A stretch of 12,969 nt of DNA from JADGRA01 sp035622755 (GCA_035622755.1 DASPUU010000235.1:1-12969); one strand, 5' to 3'. Positions 1 through 7,019 are shown, numbered from the stretch's first letter. Numbers and translations: made by a program. The notes: a model not told the origin generated them from the letters alone.

Positions 1-125
1 CCTCGCCCGGCTTCGAGGGCCTCGAGGAGGCCACCGGCGTGGACATCGCCGGGGCCATCGTCGAGCACGCCCTGGCGCTGGCGCAGGCGGCGCCCGTCGG
101 AGCGCGCCGGCGGCGTGTCATCTAG
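1..125 (+). CDS. C-terminal end of an unrecognised protein
   Basis: The frame is open from the left edge of the window to a TAG at 123-125 and gives 40 residues ending in an Arg-rich tail (ARRRRVI). Third positions are almost all G or C, which fits real coding in this genome. The visible part reads as a short acidic stretch (FEGLEEATGVDIAG) followed by an Ala/Leu-rich helix. I do not recognise the family; the stretch faintly recalls C-termini of SPFH/flotillin-type proteins, but that is a weak impression. Its stop codon overlaps the stop codon of the minus-strand gene at 122, so the two genes end tail to tail with no room for a separate terminator. Confidence 0.55.
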   Translation, partial: SPGFEGLEEATGVDIAGAIVEHALALAQAAPVGARRRRVI

Positions 126-356
126 ACGCCGGTCCCGACGACGTGGAGCGCGGCGCCTGGTTCTTGGCCTTCTTCGCCGGTGGCGTACCAGAGCACGAGA
201 CCGCGGTCGGCCTCCGGGAGAGCCAGGTACTGGCTGCAGCTCAGATGCCCGATGTCACCACCCGGGCCGGTGAGGCGACGGGGGTGTCTCCGGCTTGGTG
301 GCCTGGGCAGCGGCAGCCGTGGCAAGGGCCGTGGCGACGAGCAGCGCAAGACGCAT
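122..356 (-). pseudogene. Small secreted HdeA-like protein, frameshifted and short
   Basis: The start ATG at 356-354 has a GGAG ribosome-binding site about nine bases upstream. It begins a clear signal peptide (MRLALLVATALATAAAAQA) followed by a Pro-rich stretch. That frame stops at 255, but the frame one base over continues to a TAG at 124-122 with strongly G/C-ending codons. It contains an HdeA-like core: a Cys, then YLAL, an acidic patch, LVLWYATGEE and a VV strand (compare the HdeA pattern of Cys-x-x-FLAL, then a conserved aromatic/Gly region). Joining the halves needs removal of one base somewhere in 260-284, where there is a five-G run at 280-284. The C-terminal helix and second Cys of HdeA are absent, so the protein is also short (about 78 residues versus roughly 110). 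HdeA proteins are periplasmic acid-stress chaperones. The identity is a pattern-level guess; that the region codes is firmer. Confidence 0.42.
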
Positions 357-434
357 GGGAAGCTCCGTCGGAAGGGGGGGCGGCGCACGCAGCATCGCTG
401 GTCCGGTCGGCCGAGCGGCTACAGTGGCCGCGCG

Positions 435-1187
435 ATGCGCCTCTTCGCCCTCGGCGACCTGCACCTTCCATCGGCGCGAAACAGGGACATGGACCGCTTC
501 GGCTGGGTCGGGCATCCGGCGCCGCTGGCCGCCGCCTGGGACGCCTCGGTGGCACCCGAGGACCTGGTCCTGCTCGTCGGCGACCTCTCCTGGGCGACCA
601 AGCCGCACGAGGCCACCGAGGATCTGCGCTGGATCGACGCGCGCCCCGGCAAGAAGGTCCTCCTCAAGGGCAACCACGACTACTGGTGGGGCGACTCGGC
701 GACCAAGCTCCGCCAGCTCCTCTCGCCCACCCCGAGCATCGTCGGCTTTCTCCACAACGGATCCGCGCTGGCCGTCGGGCCGTACCTGGTCGCCGGCTCC
801 CGGCTGTGGACCACGCCCGAGGCGCCTCCCCTTCCCGGAGGAGAGATGGGCGACGAGCCGCCTTCCACCGATTACGTCCTGCGCGAAGTGGTCCGACTCG
901 AGCGCTCGCTCGGCGAGGCCCGCTCCCTCTTGCGGCGCAGCCCGGGGCTGACCCCGGTGGTGGCCACCCACTTCCCGCCGCTCTACGCCGGAGCGCAGCC
1001 CACCGCCTTCTCGCCGCTCATCGAGGCGTTTCGACCGGCAGTGTGCGTCTACGGCCACCTGCACGGACCGGGAATCCCGGCTGGCTTCGTCGGCGAGCAC
1101 GGCGGCGTGCGCTACGTCCTCGCCTCCTGCGACGCCGCCCGCTTCCGGCCGGTGCAACTGCTTCCCGAGCCCGCGCCGCCGCTCTAA
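435..1187 (+). CDS. Calcineurin-like metallophosphoesterase (COG1768-type)
   Basis: This encodes a 250-residue cytoplasmic predicted phosphohydrolase with the complete two-metal motif set: D8-x-H10 (GDLH), G49-D50 (GDLSW), G79-N80-H81-D82 (GNHDYWW), H179 (THFPP) and G207-H208-x-H210 (YGHLHG). The GNHDYWW and YGHLHG context, the WID segment before it and the terminal SCD motif match the COG1768 group of single-domain phosphohydrolases, whose substrate is not known. The frame is open further upstream, but the ATG at 435 puts the MRLFALGDLH strand exactly at the N-terminus, as in homologues. No clear ribosome-binding site precedes it. The gene is divergent from the HdeA-like gene (78 bases between starts). 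Its stop lies 15 bases before the next gene, so the two are probably cotranscribed. Confidence 0.88.
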   Translation: MRLFALGDLHLPSARNRDMDRFGWVGHPAPLAAAWDASVAPEDLVLLVGDLSWATKPHEATEDLRWIDARPGKKVLLKGNHDYWWGDSATKLRQLLSPTPSIVGFLHNGSALAVGPYLVAGSRLWTTPEAPPLPGGEMGDEPPSTDYVLREVVRLERSLGEARSLLRRSPGLTPVVATHFPPLYAGAQPTAFSPLIEAFRPAVCVYGHLHGPGIPAGFVGEHGGVRYVLASCDAARFRPVQLLPEPAPPL

Positions 1188-1202
1188 CCTCGCCCGCCGC
1201 CC

Positions 1203-3311
1203 ATGAACCCCGGAGTCGCCACCCTCCTCGTCTTCTGCGGCCTGGCCGCCTTCGTGCACACCGTCTACGGGCGCACGGCGGTCCTGCTCGCCATGCGCCC
1301 CGCCTCGCGGCTCGACCACCCCCGGGCCCGCCTGGCGGCGCTCCTCCGGTTCGGCTTCGGGCAGCGCCGGATGGTCGACGAGGAGGAGCGCGGCCCGGGG
1401 GTGATGCACGTCTTCATCTTTGCCGCCTTCGTCGTCCTGGCGCTCCGGACGCTGATGCTCTTCGCCATGGGCTTCTCGGAGACGGCGCTGGAGGTCCTCA
1501 CCCGGCCGGGCGAGCCATTCTGGGTCGACCACCGTGCGCTGGCCGGCGTCTACGACGCGTATCTGCTGGTCAAGGACCTGGTGGCGCTGCTGGCGCTGGT
1601 CGGGGTCGCCTACTTCACCTGGTTCCGGCTGGTGGTGAAGCCGGATCGCCTCACCCGCTCCTGGGAAGCCTTCCTCATCCTCGGCTTCATCGCCGGGCTG
1701 ATGGTGAGCGAGTACGTCTTCGCCGCCTCACGGCTGGTCGCCGCCGGCGAGGGGTTCCGCGTCGAGGAGCCGGTGACCTCCCTGGTGGCCGCGGCGCTCG
1801 CGCCCCTTCCGCCCACCGCCACCTGGCTCCTGGGCGGCGCCATGTTCTGGACGCACCTCACCATCATCCTCGCCTTCCTGAACTTCCTCCCCCTGGGCAA
1901 GCACTTCCACGTCATCACCGCCCTGCCCAACGTCTACCTCCAGCGGCTCACCCCGAGCGGCAAGCTCCCCACCCCCAACCTCGAGGCGGAGGAGTTCGGG
2001 GCCAAGACCCTGCGCGACCTCTCCTGGAAGCAGGGGCTGGATGTCTACTCCTGCACCGAGTGCGGACGCTGCCAGACCCACTGCCCGACCTACCTCACCG
2101 GCAAGCCGCTCACCCACAAGGCCGTCAACCAGAGCCTCAAGCACTGGGCGTGGGACCACCAGGACCAGGTGGCGAACGGACGCTCCGCCGGGGGGGAGGC
2201 CGAGCTGCCCCCGCTGGTGGGCGGCATCCTGCAGCCGGAGACGGTCTGGGCCTGCACCTCGTGTGGCTGGTGCGAGACCGCCTGCCCGGTGTTCATCGAG
2301 AACGTGCCGCGGCTGATCGACATGCGGCGGTTCAAGGTCCAGGTGGAGGCAGACTTCCCGCCCGAGATCCAGCGCGTCTTCGAGGGCATGGAGCGCCAGG
2401 GTAACCCCTGGGGCGTCGCCCAGGAGAGCCGCGACGCCTGGGCCGAGGACCTTCACCTCCCGACCTGGGGTGACGGCGGCTCCTACGAGTACCTGTTCTT
2501 CGTCGGCTGCGCGGGAAGCTACGACGACCGGCAGAAGAAGGTTTCGCGGGCGATGGTGAAGATCCTCCGCGAGGCTGGCGTCTCCTTCGCCACGCTGGGC
2601 AAGGCGGAGATGTGCAACGGCGACAGCGCGCGCCGGCTGGGAAACGAGTACCTCTACCAGACGCTGGCCAGGGGAAACGTCGAGGCCTGGAACGCCGCCG
2701 GGGTGAAGGCGGTCATCACCCAGTGCCCTCACTGCTTCAACACGCTGAAGAACGAGTATCCCGACCTCGGCGGGCACTACCGGGTCATCAACCACACCCA
2801 GCTCATCAGCGAGCTCCTGCGCGAGAAGCGCATCAAGCTCTCCCGGGTGATGGACGAGACGCTCACCTACCACGACCCCTGCTACCTCGGCCGCCACAAC
2901 GGGGTGTACCAGGCGCCCCGCCAGGCGCTGGCGGCCATCCCCGGGCTCCGGGTCGTCGAGATGCAGCGGAGCCGCCGCCAGTCCTTCTGCTGCGGGGCCG
3001 GCGGGGGCCGGATGTGGATGGAGGAGAAGCTCGGGACGCGCATCAACCACAACCGGCTGAACGAGGCGGCGCTGACCCTGGCGCACGCCTCCAATCCCTC
3101 GCTCCCCTTCCCCTCCGCCACCGACTGGCACCGGCCCGGACAGGTGGGTTCCTACCAGGGCCCGGCGAAGGGCACCCTGGCCGTGGCCTGTCCCTTCTGC
3201 GCCACCATGCTCCGCGACGCGGCCAATGACACCGCCCGCGAGGAGATCAAGGTGCGCGACGTGGCCGAGCTGGTGGCCGAGGCGATGGACGCCGGCGCCC
3301 CGGCGGCCTGA
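1203..3311 (+). CDS. Membrane FeS oxidoreductase, likely Etf:menaquinone oxidoreductase (HdrD-like, CCG domains)
   Basis: This 702-residue protein fuses a membrane cytochrome-b-like half to a soluble iron-sulfur half. Hydrophobic helices lie at about 5-30, 68-92, 121-145, 153-178 and 206-230, with His at 19, 69, 218, 234 and 236 as possible haem b ligands. Two [4Fe-4S] motifs follow: C284-x2-C287-x2-C290-x3-C294 and C351-x2-C354-x2-C357-x3-C361. Then come two cysteine-rich CCG domains: C436, C471 (MCNGDSARR), C508-x2-C511, and C560, C596-C597-G, C663-x2-C666, as in HdrB/HdrD and GlpC. This layout matches the DUF224-type membrane proteins described as electron-transfer-flavoprotein:(methyl)menaquinone oxidoreductase (EMO), which pass electrons from acyl-CoA dehydrogenases via Etf to the quinone pool. 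No etfAB or acyl-CoA dehydrogenase gene is in the window, so the partner is inferred. The gene ends three bases from the convergent dodecin stop. Confidence 0.85.
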   Translation: MNPGVATLLVFCGLAAFVHTVYGRTAVLLAMRPASRLDHPRARLAALLRFGFGQRRMVDEEERGPGVMHVFIFAAFVVLALRTLMLFAMGFSETALEVLTRPGEPFWVDHRALAGVYDAYLLVKDLVALLALVGVAYFTWFRLVVKPDRLTRSWEAFLILGFIAGLMVSEYVFAASRLVAAGEGFRVEEPVTSLVAAALAPLPPTATWLLGGAMFWTHLTIILAFLNFLPLGKHFHVITALPNVYLQRLTPSGKLPTPNLEAEEFGAKTLRDLSWKQGLDVYSCTECGRCQTHCPTYLTGKPLTHKAVNQSLKHWAWDHQDQVANGRSAGGEAELPPLVGGILQPETVWACTSCGWCETACPVFIENVPRLIDMRRFKVQVEADFPPEIQRVFEGMERQGNPWGVAQESRDAWAEDLHLPTWGDGGSYEYLFFVGCAGSYDDRQKKVSRAMVKILREAGVSFATLGKAEMCNGDSARRLGNEYLYQTLARGNVEAWNAAGVKAVITQCPHCFNTLKNEYPDLGGHYRVINHTQLISELLREKRIKLSRVMDETLTYHDPCYLGRHNGVYQAPRQALAAIPGLRVVEMQRSRRQSFCCGAGGGRMWMEEKLGTRINHNRLNEAALTLAHASNPSLPFPSATDWHRPGQVGSYQGPAKGTLAVACPFCATMLRDAANDTAREEIKVRDVAELVAEAMDAGAPAA

Positions 3312-3314
3312 GCC

Positions 3315-3527
3315 TCACGTTCCTTCGTACTTGAAGGAGACCTTGAGCTTCGCCCGGTAGGCGGTCACCTTCCCCTTCTCCACCACCAGGTCGAGCTCCT
3401 TGACCTCCGCCACCCGCAGCTCGCGCAGGCTCTTCGCTGCGCGGGTGACCGCGGCATTGGCCGCCTTCTCCCAGGACTCGGTGCTGGTACCGATCAGCTC
3501 GATGACCTTGTACACGTTCTCCGGCAT
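3315..3527 (-). CDS. Dodecin family flavin-binding protein
   Basis: This encodes 70 residues, the normal dodecin length. It shows the family order: strand (NVYKVIELIGTS), the SWEKAANAAV helix, the LREL-x-x-AEV strand and the final KLKVSFKYE strand. Dodecins assemble into hollow dodecamers that store or buffer flavins (riboflavin, FMN, FAD) in the cytoplasm. The ATG at 3527-3525 is fixed by a strong AAGGAGG nine bases upstream. At residue 39 the sequence has Val-Ala where classical flavin-stacking dodecins carry a Trp, so ligand binding may differ. It lies 38 bases downstream of the cyclic-nucleotide/DUF1003 gene on the same strand and may share its transcript. It converges with the iron-sulfur oxidoreductase gene. 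Confidence 0.93.
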   Translation of the reverse strand: MPENVYKVIELIGTSTESWEKAANAAVTRAAKSLRELRVAEVKELDLVVEKGKVTAYRAKLKVSFKYEGT

Positions 3528-3565
3528 GGGCCTTCCCCTCCTTCCCGGCGGCCACCCTAGCAGCG

Positions 3566-4414
3566 TCAGGGCCGGGGAAGCGCGGACCGCTCCAGCGCGG
3601 AGAGCTTGCCCATCGCCTGCTCGTAGAGACGGTCGAGCTTGGTGTGCAGCTGGGTCACCTCCAGACCGGCCTTGATGTTGGCCGCGAACTCGACCTCGCT
3701 GCGAATGCGGTCCTTGGCCGCCTGGCGCTCCTGGCTGATGAGGACGAAGCAGCTCAGGAAGATGGCCTCCAGTGACGTCACCAGCGTGAGCAGCCCGAAG
3801 GGGAAGGGGTCGAACGGCCGAAGCAAGGGAATCGAGCCCAGGTTCCAGAGGACCCAGACGGCGAAGATGATGGCGTGCACGACGAGGAAGGAGATGGAGC
3901 CGCTGAACTCCGCCAGGGCATCGGCGGCGCGCTGCACGCGGGTGGTGCGCTCGTCGACCTCCTGGTTGGGGCTGGTCCCGGCGCTGGAGAGAAGGGCGCG
4001 GTTGGTTTCGCGCAGCCGCTTGCCGGTCACGGTGAGGACGTCGAGCGCTGCATCGGGATGGAGCCGGAAGAGCTCCGTCAGGTCCGCCCGGTCGATCTCC
4101 ACCGCCCGGGTATCCTCGGCGGCGTGGGCATCGGCGCTGCGCGGCCCGCCGTCGAGAAGGCTCAGCTCACCGAAGAACTCGCCGGGACCGGCGATCCCGA
4201 GCAGCCGTCGCTCGCCGGTGGTGCTGTCCACGGACAGTTCCACCTTGCCCTGGCTCACCACGTAGAACGAGTCGCCGGGATCGCCCCGGTTGAAGATGCG
4301 GGTGCCGCCCGGCCAGGTGCGTTCGGTGGCCTGGGCGGCGAGCACGGCACGCTCGTCGGCGTCGAGCGTGCGCAGGAGTGGAACGTCGGTGAGCAGGTCG
4401 GGAGTGGCGGGCAT
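3566..4414 (-). CDS. Cyclic-nucleotide-binding domain fused to DUF1003 membrane protein
   Basis: This encodes 282 residues. Residues about 11-135 form a CRP-type cyclic-nucleotide-binding barrel with the phosphate-binding cassette at 80-98 (FFGELSLLDGGPRSADAHA), keeping the Gly-Glu (82-83) and the Arg (92) that normally hold the ribose and phosphate. There is no DNA-binding helix-turn-helix. Instead residues about 165-265 are DUF1003: helix 175-196, a short FDPFPFGLL turn, helix 205-228, then SQERQAAKDR and the ELEVTQLH-KLDRL-type coiled region. The likely role is a membrane sensor or transducer responding to a nucleotide or second messenger; the output is unknown. The ATG at 4414 has GGAGG ten bases upstream. 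Dodecin follows in the same direction. Confidence 0.88.
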   Translation of the reverse strand: MPATPDLLTDVPLLRTLDADERAVLAAQATERTWPGGTRIFNRGDPGDSFYVVSQGKVELSVDSTTGERRLLGIAGPGEFFGELSLLDGGPRSADAHAAEDTRAVEIDRADLTELFRLHPDAALDVLTVTGKRLRETNRALLSSAGTSPNQEVDERTTRVQRAADALAEFSGSISFLVVHAIIFAVWVLWNLGSIPLLRPFDPFPFGLLTLVTSLEAIFLSCFVLISQERQAAKDRIRSEVEFAANIKAGLEVTQLHTKLDRLYEQAMGKLSALERSALPRP

Positions 4415-4439
4415 CGGGCGGCGGCCTCCGGGGTCAACC

Positions 4440-4479
4440 CGAGAATCGACCAGCCACGGGGGCGGCGTCGAGATTCTCG
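4440..4479. repeat. Inverted repeat between the GH44 and cNMP/DUF1003 genes
   Basis: CGAGAATC at 4440-4447 is the reverse complement of GATTCTCG at 4472-4479. With a two-base bulge the pairing extends by GAC (4448-4450) against GTC (4467-4469), giving about 11 paired positions around a 16-base loop. It lies after the stop of the GH44 gene and 26 bases before the start of the cNMP/DUF1003 gene, both read on the minus strand. It could be a weak terminator for the glycosidase or an operator for the next gene. No T tract follows it, so factor-independent termination is not well supported. Confidence 0.4.
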
Positions 4480-4501
4480 CGAGGCCGGGAACCCGGGCTC
4501 A

Positions 4502-4588
4502 GGCGCGGCGCCGAGCCCGGAGGAGAGCGACCAGCCCGAGGAGACCGAGCAGCGCCGGGCCGCCCGCCGCCGAGGAGCAGGACCCGCT
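4502..4588 (-). other. MYXO-CTERM type sorting signal of the GH44 protein
   Basis: The last 29 residues of the glycosidase show a tripartite tail: a Cys flanked by small residues (SGSCSSAAGG, Cys 26 residues from the end), a hydrophobic helix (PALLGLLGLVALL) and a basic cluster (RARRRA). This is the MYXO-CTERM architecture known from myxobacteria, where myxosortase-type intramembrane proteases are thought to process the tail and anchor the protein at the cell surface. It suggests that the enzyme stays on the cell rather than being released, and it is the best lineage marker in the window. Confidence 0.72.
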
Positions 4589-4714
4589 CACCCCTCCCGC
4601 CGAGCCGGTCGAGCCGCCGCCCCCTCCGCCATCGGGAGCACCGCCGCCTCCGGCATCCGGACCACCGCCGGCGTCCGGAGCTCCGCCGTCCGGTGGGCCG
4701 CTGCCACCGCCACC
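4589..4714 (-). repeat. Low-complexity Gly/Pro/Asp linker coding repeat
   Basis: About 42 residues made nearly only of Gly, Pro, Asp, Ala and Ser, with imperfect repeats of PDGG, APDAGGG and PDAGGGG. They connect the GH44 catalytic part to the sorting signal. The DNA is a GC-rich imperfect repeat and is likely to vary in length between strains. Its role is presumably a flexible spacer holding the enzyme away from the cell surface. Confidence 0.65.
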
Positions 4715-6494
4715 GGCGATGACCCAGAGAGTGATGGAGCTCGCCGGATAGGTGGCCGGAAGAGAGCCGGCCGAGACCGGAACGTCCACCAGCGCCTCGA
4801 TCCCCAGGAGGTTCGCTCCGCTGTACTGGTAGCGTCGGGCCGCCGACGAAGGCGTGAAGCTGGCCACCGAGAGGGGGGTGGTCAGCGCCCCGGTGGTCTT
4901 GTTGATGACCACGATGGTCAGCGCCCCGTCGGACGCGCGCAGCGCGGCGTAGACGGCGAGCTGGCTCTGGTCGCTGCTCGTAGCGCTGACCGAGGTGTCC
5001 CCGTATCTCCCGCCGGCGCCGTCGTAGTTGCGGTAGATCCGGAAGGCGTACGCACCGGGTTGCGCGCTCGACGGCGGGCCCCACAGGGTGGCCAGGTCCA
5101 GCTGCTCGCGGCCGAAGACTCCCAGGATGTCCGCCTGGGCGACCGCGCCGTTGATCGAGTCCAGAGCGCCGAAGTTGTACTCGGAGATGGAGACCTTCGT
5201 GCCCGGATAGTCGTCGGCCACCCACTGGCGGAAGCGGGGGATGAGCTCGACCTGGGCCGGATAGGGCGGGCCCACGCTGGGGATCCAGCTCTCGTCGGTG
5301 TAGGTCGGGTCCCAGAGGGAGCGCACGGACCGCAGGGGAGCGCCTGGGTGGCCGGGTCCCCGTCATCGTCGTGCAGCGCGATCTGCGCGCCGTTGGCCCC
5401 GGTGGCCTGCGGGTAGTAGTGCTCGTCGAAGTAGTCGAGGATGCGCACGCCGTTGGCCTGCTCGTAGGCGCGCATCTGCTGGAGGTACCACTCGCCGAAG
5501 AAGACGTTGCCGTTGGCCTGGTACCCGCCCCCGTCGCCGTCCAGCGCCGAGGGTGAGTCGAAGTAGGCCATGTATCCCCAGTCCGAGGGCCCGAGCACCT
5601 CGGCGGTGGCATCGGCGTCCTTGACCGCGCGCGCGTACTGGTAGGTCAGGTCCCGGAGCGCGGCGTAGGTCAGCGCCCCGCGCGGGTAGACGTCCTGGTG
5701 CGTGCTCTCCCAGAGGCTCGGCTCGTTGTCCATCATGTAGAACCGGACCCCGCCGGCGGCGGACGAGCCGTACTTCGCGACCAGGTGGGCGATCCAGCCT
5801 GCCGCGTTGGCGGTGGTGTTGGCTACGTTGACCGCGTTCAGCTGCGCGTCCGGCACGGCGACCCAGGCGCTGCCGCTCCAGCCGTTGCCGCAGGTGCTCC
5901 CGCCGTAGGAGATGGTCGGGGCGACCCCGTTGTGGTCGGCGAACTGTCCTGCGGTGAAGGGCGGGACGGAGTAGGTGCAGACGGGAGAGCGCCCCCTGGC
6001 GATCCAGGGAATGAGCGGAATGGTGAGCAGGCTCCTCGTCCCGGTCCGCCGGTCCTGGTCGACGAAGCCGTCGGCATCGGCCCCGGGCGTGGTCGAGCTG
6101 CTCAGATTCTGGACGATGAAGTAGTAGTCGCTTCCCGCGTTCCCGACGTTGACCTGCCAGTTGTAGCGGCTGGTGGCGTTGCCTCCCCACCGGTCGACGC
6201 TCAGGTGGAGCTCCTGGGCCAGCGCCTCGTCGGAGAAGTTCATTCCGTAGATGTCGTCGCTGATCGGATGACGATCCGCGGCGCCGTCCACGGCCAGGGT
6301 CGGCGCAGCGTGTGCCAGCGTCGGGACGAGTGCGAGGAGGACGAGCGACGACCGCATCACCACGCGGGACTAGAGCAGCGGGCGCCGGCGACCAGAAGGT
6401 GGGACCGGCGCACACCTTGTGGCGGGATTTCAGGTGCCGCGCAAGGTTGCAGCCGGCAAAGCCTCCACCACGGACTGTCAGGTCACCCGGCGCC

Positions 6495-7019
6495 TCAGCG
6501 CCCGAGCTTCATCAGCTCGTTGCGGCAGATGTGACAGAGCGAGGTCTGCTTGCGATCGACGTCGGGCAGCGTGGTGGCCAGGAACATCGCGCAGCGCGCA
6601 TCCTCGCAGTAAGAGAGCCCGACCAGGTGGCCGGCCTGGTGGACGCCCTCCACCTGGACGCGACGTCGGAGCAGCGCCTCGTCGGCGCCCTGCCGCAGGC
6701 GGGCGGTGGAGAGGACGGCCGCCCGGGATTCCCGGTCCGCCTCGCCGAACACGAAGCCACTGTCCGGAACGAAGAGGTCGACGTCCACCAGCCCGAGGAC
6801 CGTCTGCCCCGGCTCGAGCAGCGGCACCAGCCGCCGCATGATGGCGTTGGAGTGATACTGGTTCCGGTCCTTGTTGAAGGCGTAGGTCGGCGCGGTGAGG
6901 GACGTCCGCGCGTAGAACGGCGTCACCCCCAGCTGCGTGGTGAGCGGGCCCTCGAGGTCACGGAGCAGCGACGGCGGCGCCGAACCGATGGCGACCAGCT
7001 GGAGAATGCGGGGGGACAT
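6495..7019 (-). CDS. Archaemetzincin-like protein with degenerate catalytic zinc site
   Basis: This encodes 174 residues, the usual length for the archaemetzincin (M54) family. Family landmarks are present: the RNQY segment (52-55), the VLGLVDVDLFVP strand (74-85), FVFGEAD (89-95), an ARL strand (106-108), the active-site helix and the Cys4 zinc site C138-x4-C143-A-M145-x16-C162-x2-C165. The usual metzincin motif HExxHxxGxxH reads H127-Q-A-G-H131-L-V-G134-L-S-Y137. The catalytic Glu is therefore Gln and the third His ligand is Tyr. The codons are CAC CAG GCC GGC CAC and TCT TAC, so no ambiguity arises. The structural zinc site is intact, so the fold is probably kept and proteolysis lost or altered. 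The ATG at 7019 lies 30 bases after the 3' end of tRNA-Gln on the same strand, so the two may share a transcript. Confidence 0.85.
   Translation of the reverse strand: MSPRILQLVAIGSAPPSLLRDLEGPLTTQLGVTPFYARTSLTAPTYAFNKDRNQYHSNAIMRRLVPLLEPGQTVLGLVDVDLFVPDSGFVFGEADRESRAAVLSTARLRQGADEALLRRRVQVEGVHQAGHLVGLSYCEDARCAMFLATTLPDVDRKQTSLCHICRNELMKLGR

Larger units (their letters stand above)
4499..6357 (-). pseudogene. Secreted GH44 glycosidase with MYXO-CTERM tail, interrupted by a one-base frameshift
   Basis: With one base restored at 5335-5338 this reads as about 619 residues. It has a signal peptide (MRSSLVLLALVPTLAHA), then a glycoside hydrolase family 44 catalytic domain, a Gly/Pro/Asp linker and a C-terminal sorting signal. 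GH44 hallmarks visible are HPISDDIYGMNF, VDRWGGNATSRYNW, the MDNEP acid/base motif (Glu about 212), the SEYNFG nucleophile motif (Glu about 393) and ADILGVFGRE followed by LWGP. GH44 enzymes are endo-acting on beta-1,4-glucans such as cellulose derivatives and xyloglucan. The frame ends after HDDDGDPATQALP, and the downstream frame picks up at RSVRSLWDP. As written, the reading frame loses the nucleophile half, so the gene is either a sequencing or assembly error or a recent pseudogene. I chose the ATG at 6357; two GTG codons directly precede it in frame. Confidence 0.82.

Noticed and set aside
143..2404. Very long plus-strand open frame (753 codons) across the phosphoesterase and oxidoreductase genes
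   Set aside because: Its product is Arg/Pro/Gly-rich with no family features, and it lies out of frame over two well-supported genes. It is open only because stops are rare in GC-rich DNA.
5330..5345. Programmed ribosomal frameshift in the GH44 gene
   Set aside because: The coding-strand sequence CTCCCCTGCGG is not a standard slippery heptamer and no strong downstream structure is evident; GH44 genes are not known to use recoding.
3875..5416. Plus-strand 513-codon open frame opposite the DUF1003 and GH44 genes
   Set aside because: Its composition is that of an antisense shadow, and the minus-strand genes have clear motifs, signal peptide and family length.
6489..6502. GGCGC/GCGCC hairpin at the archaemetzincin stop codon
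   Set aside because: Five-base GC stems are expected by chance in this DNA and no T tract follows.
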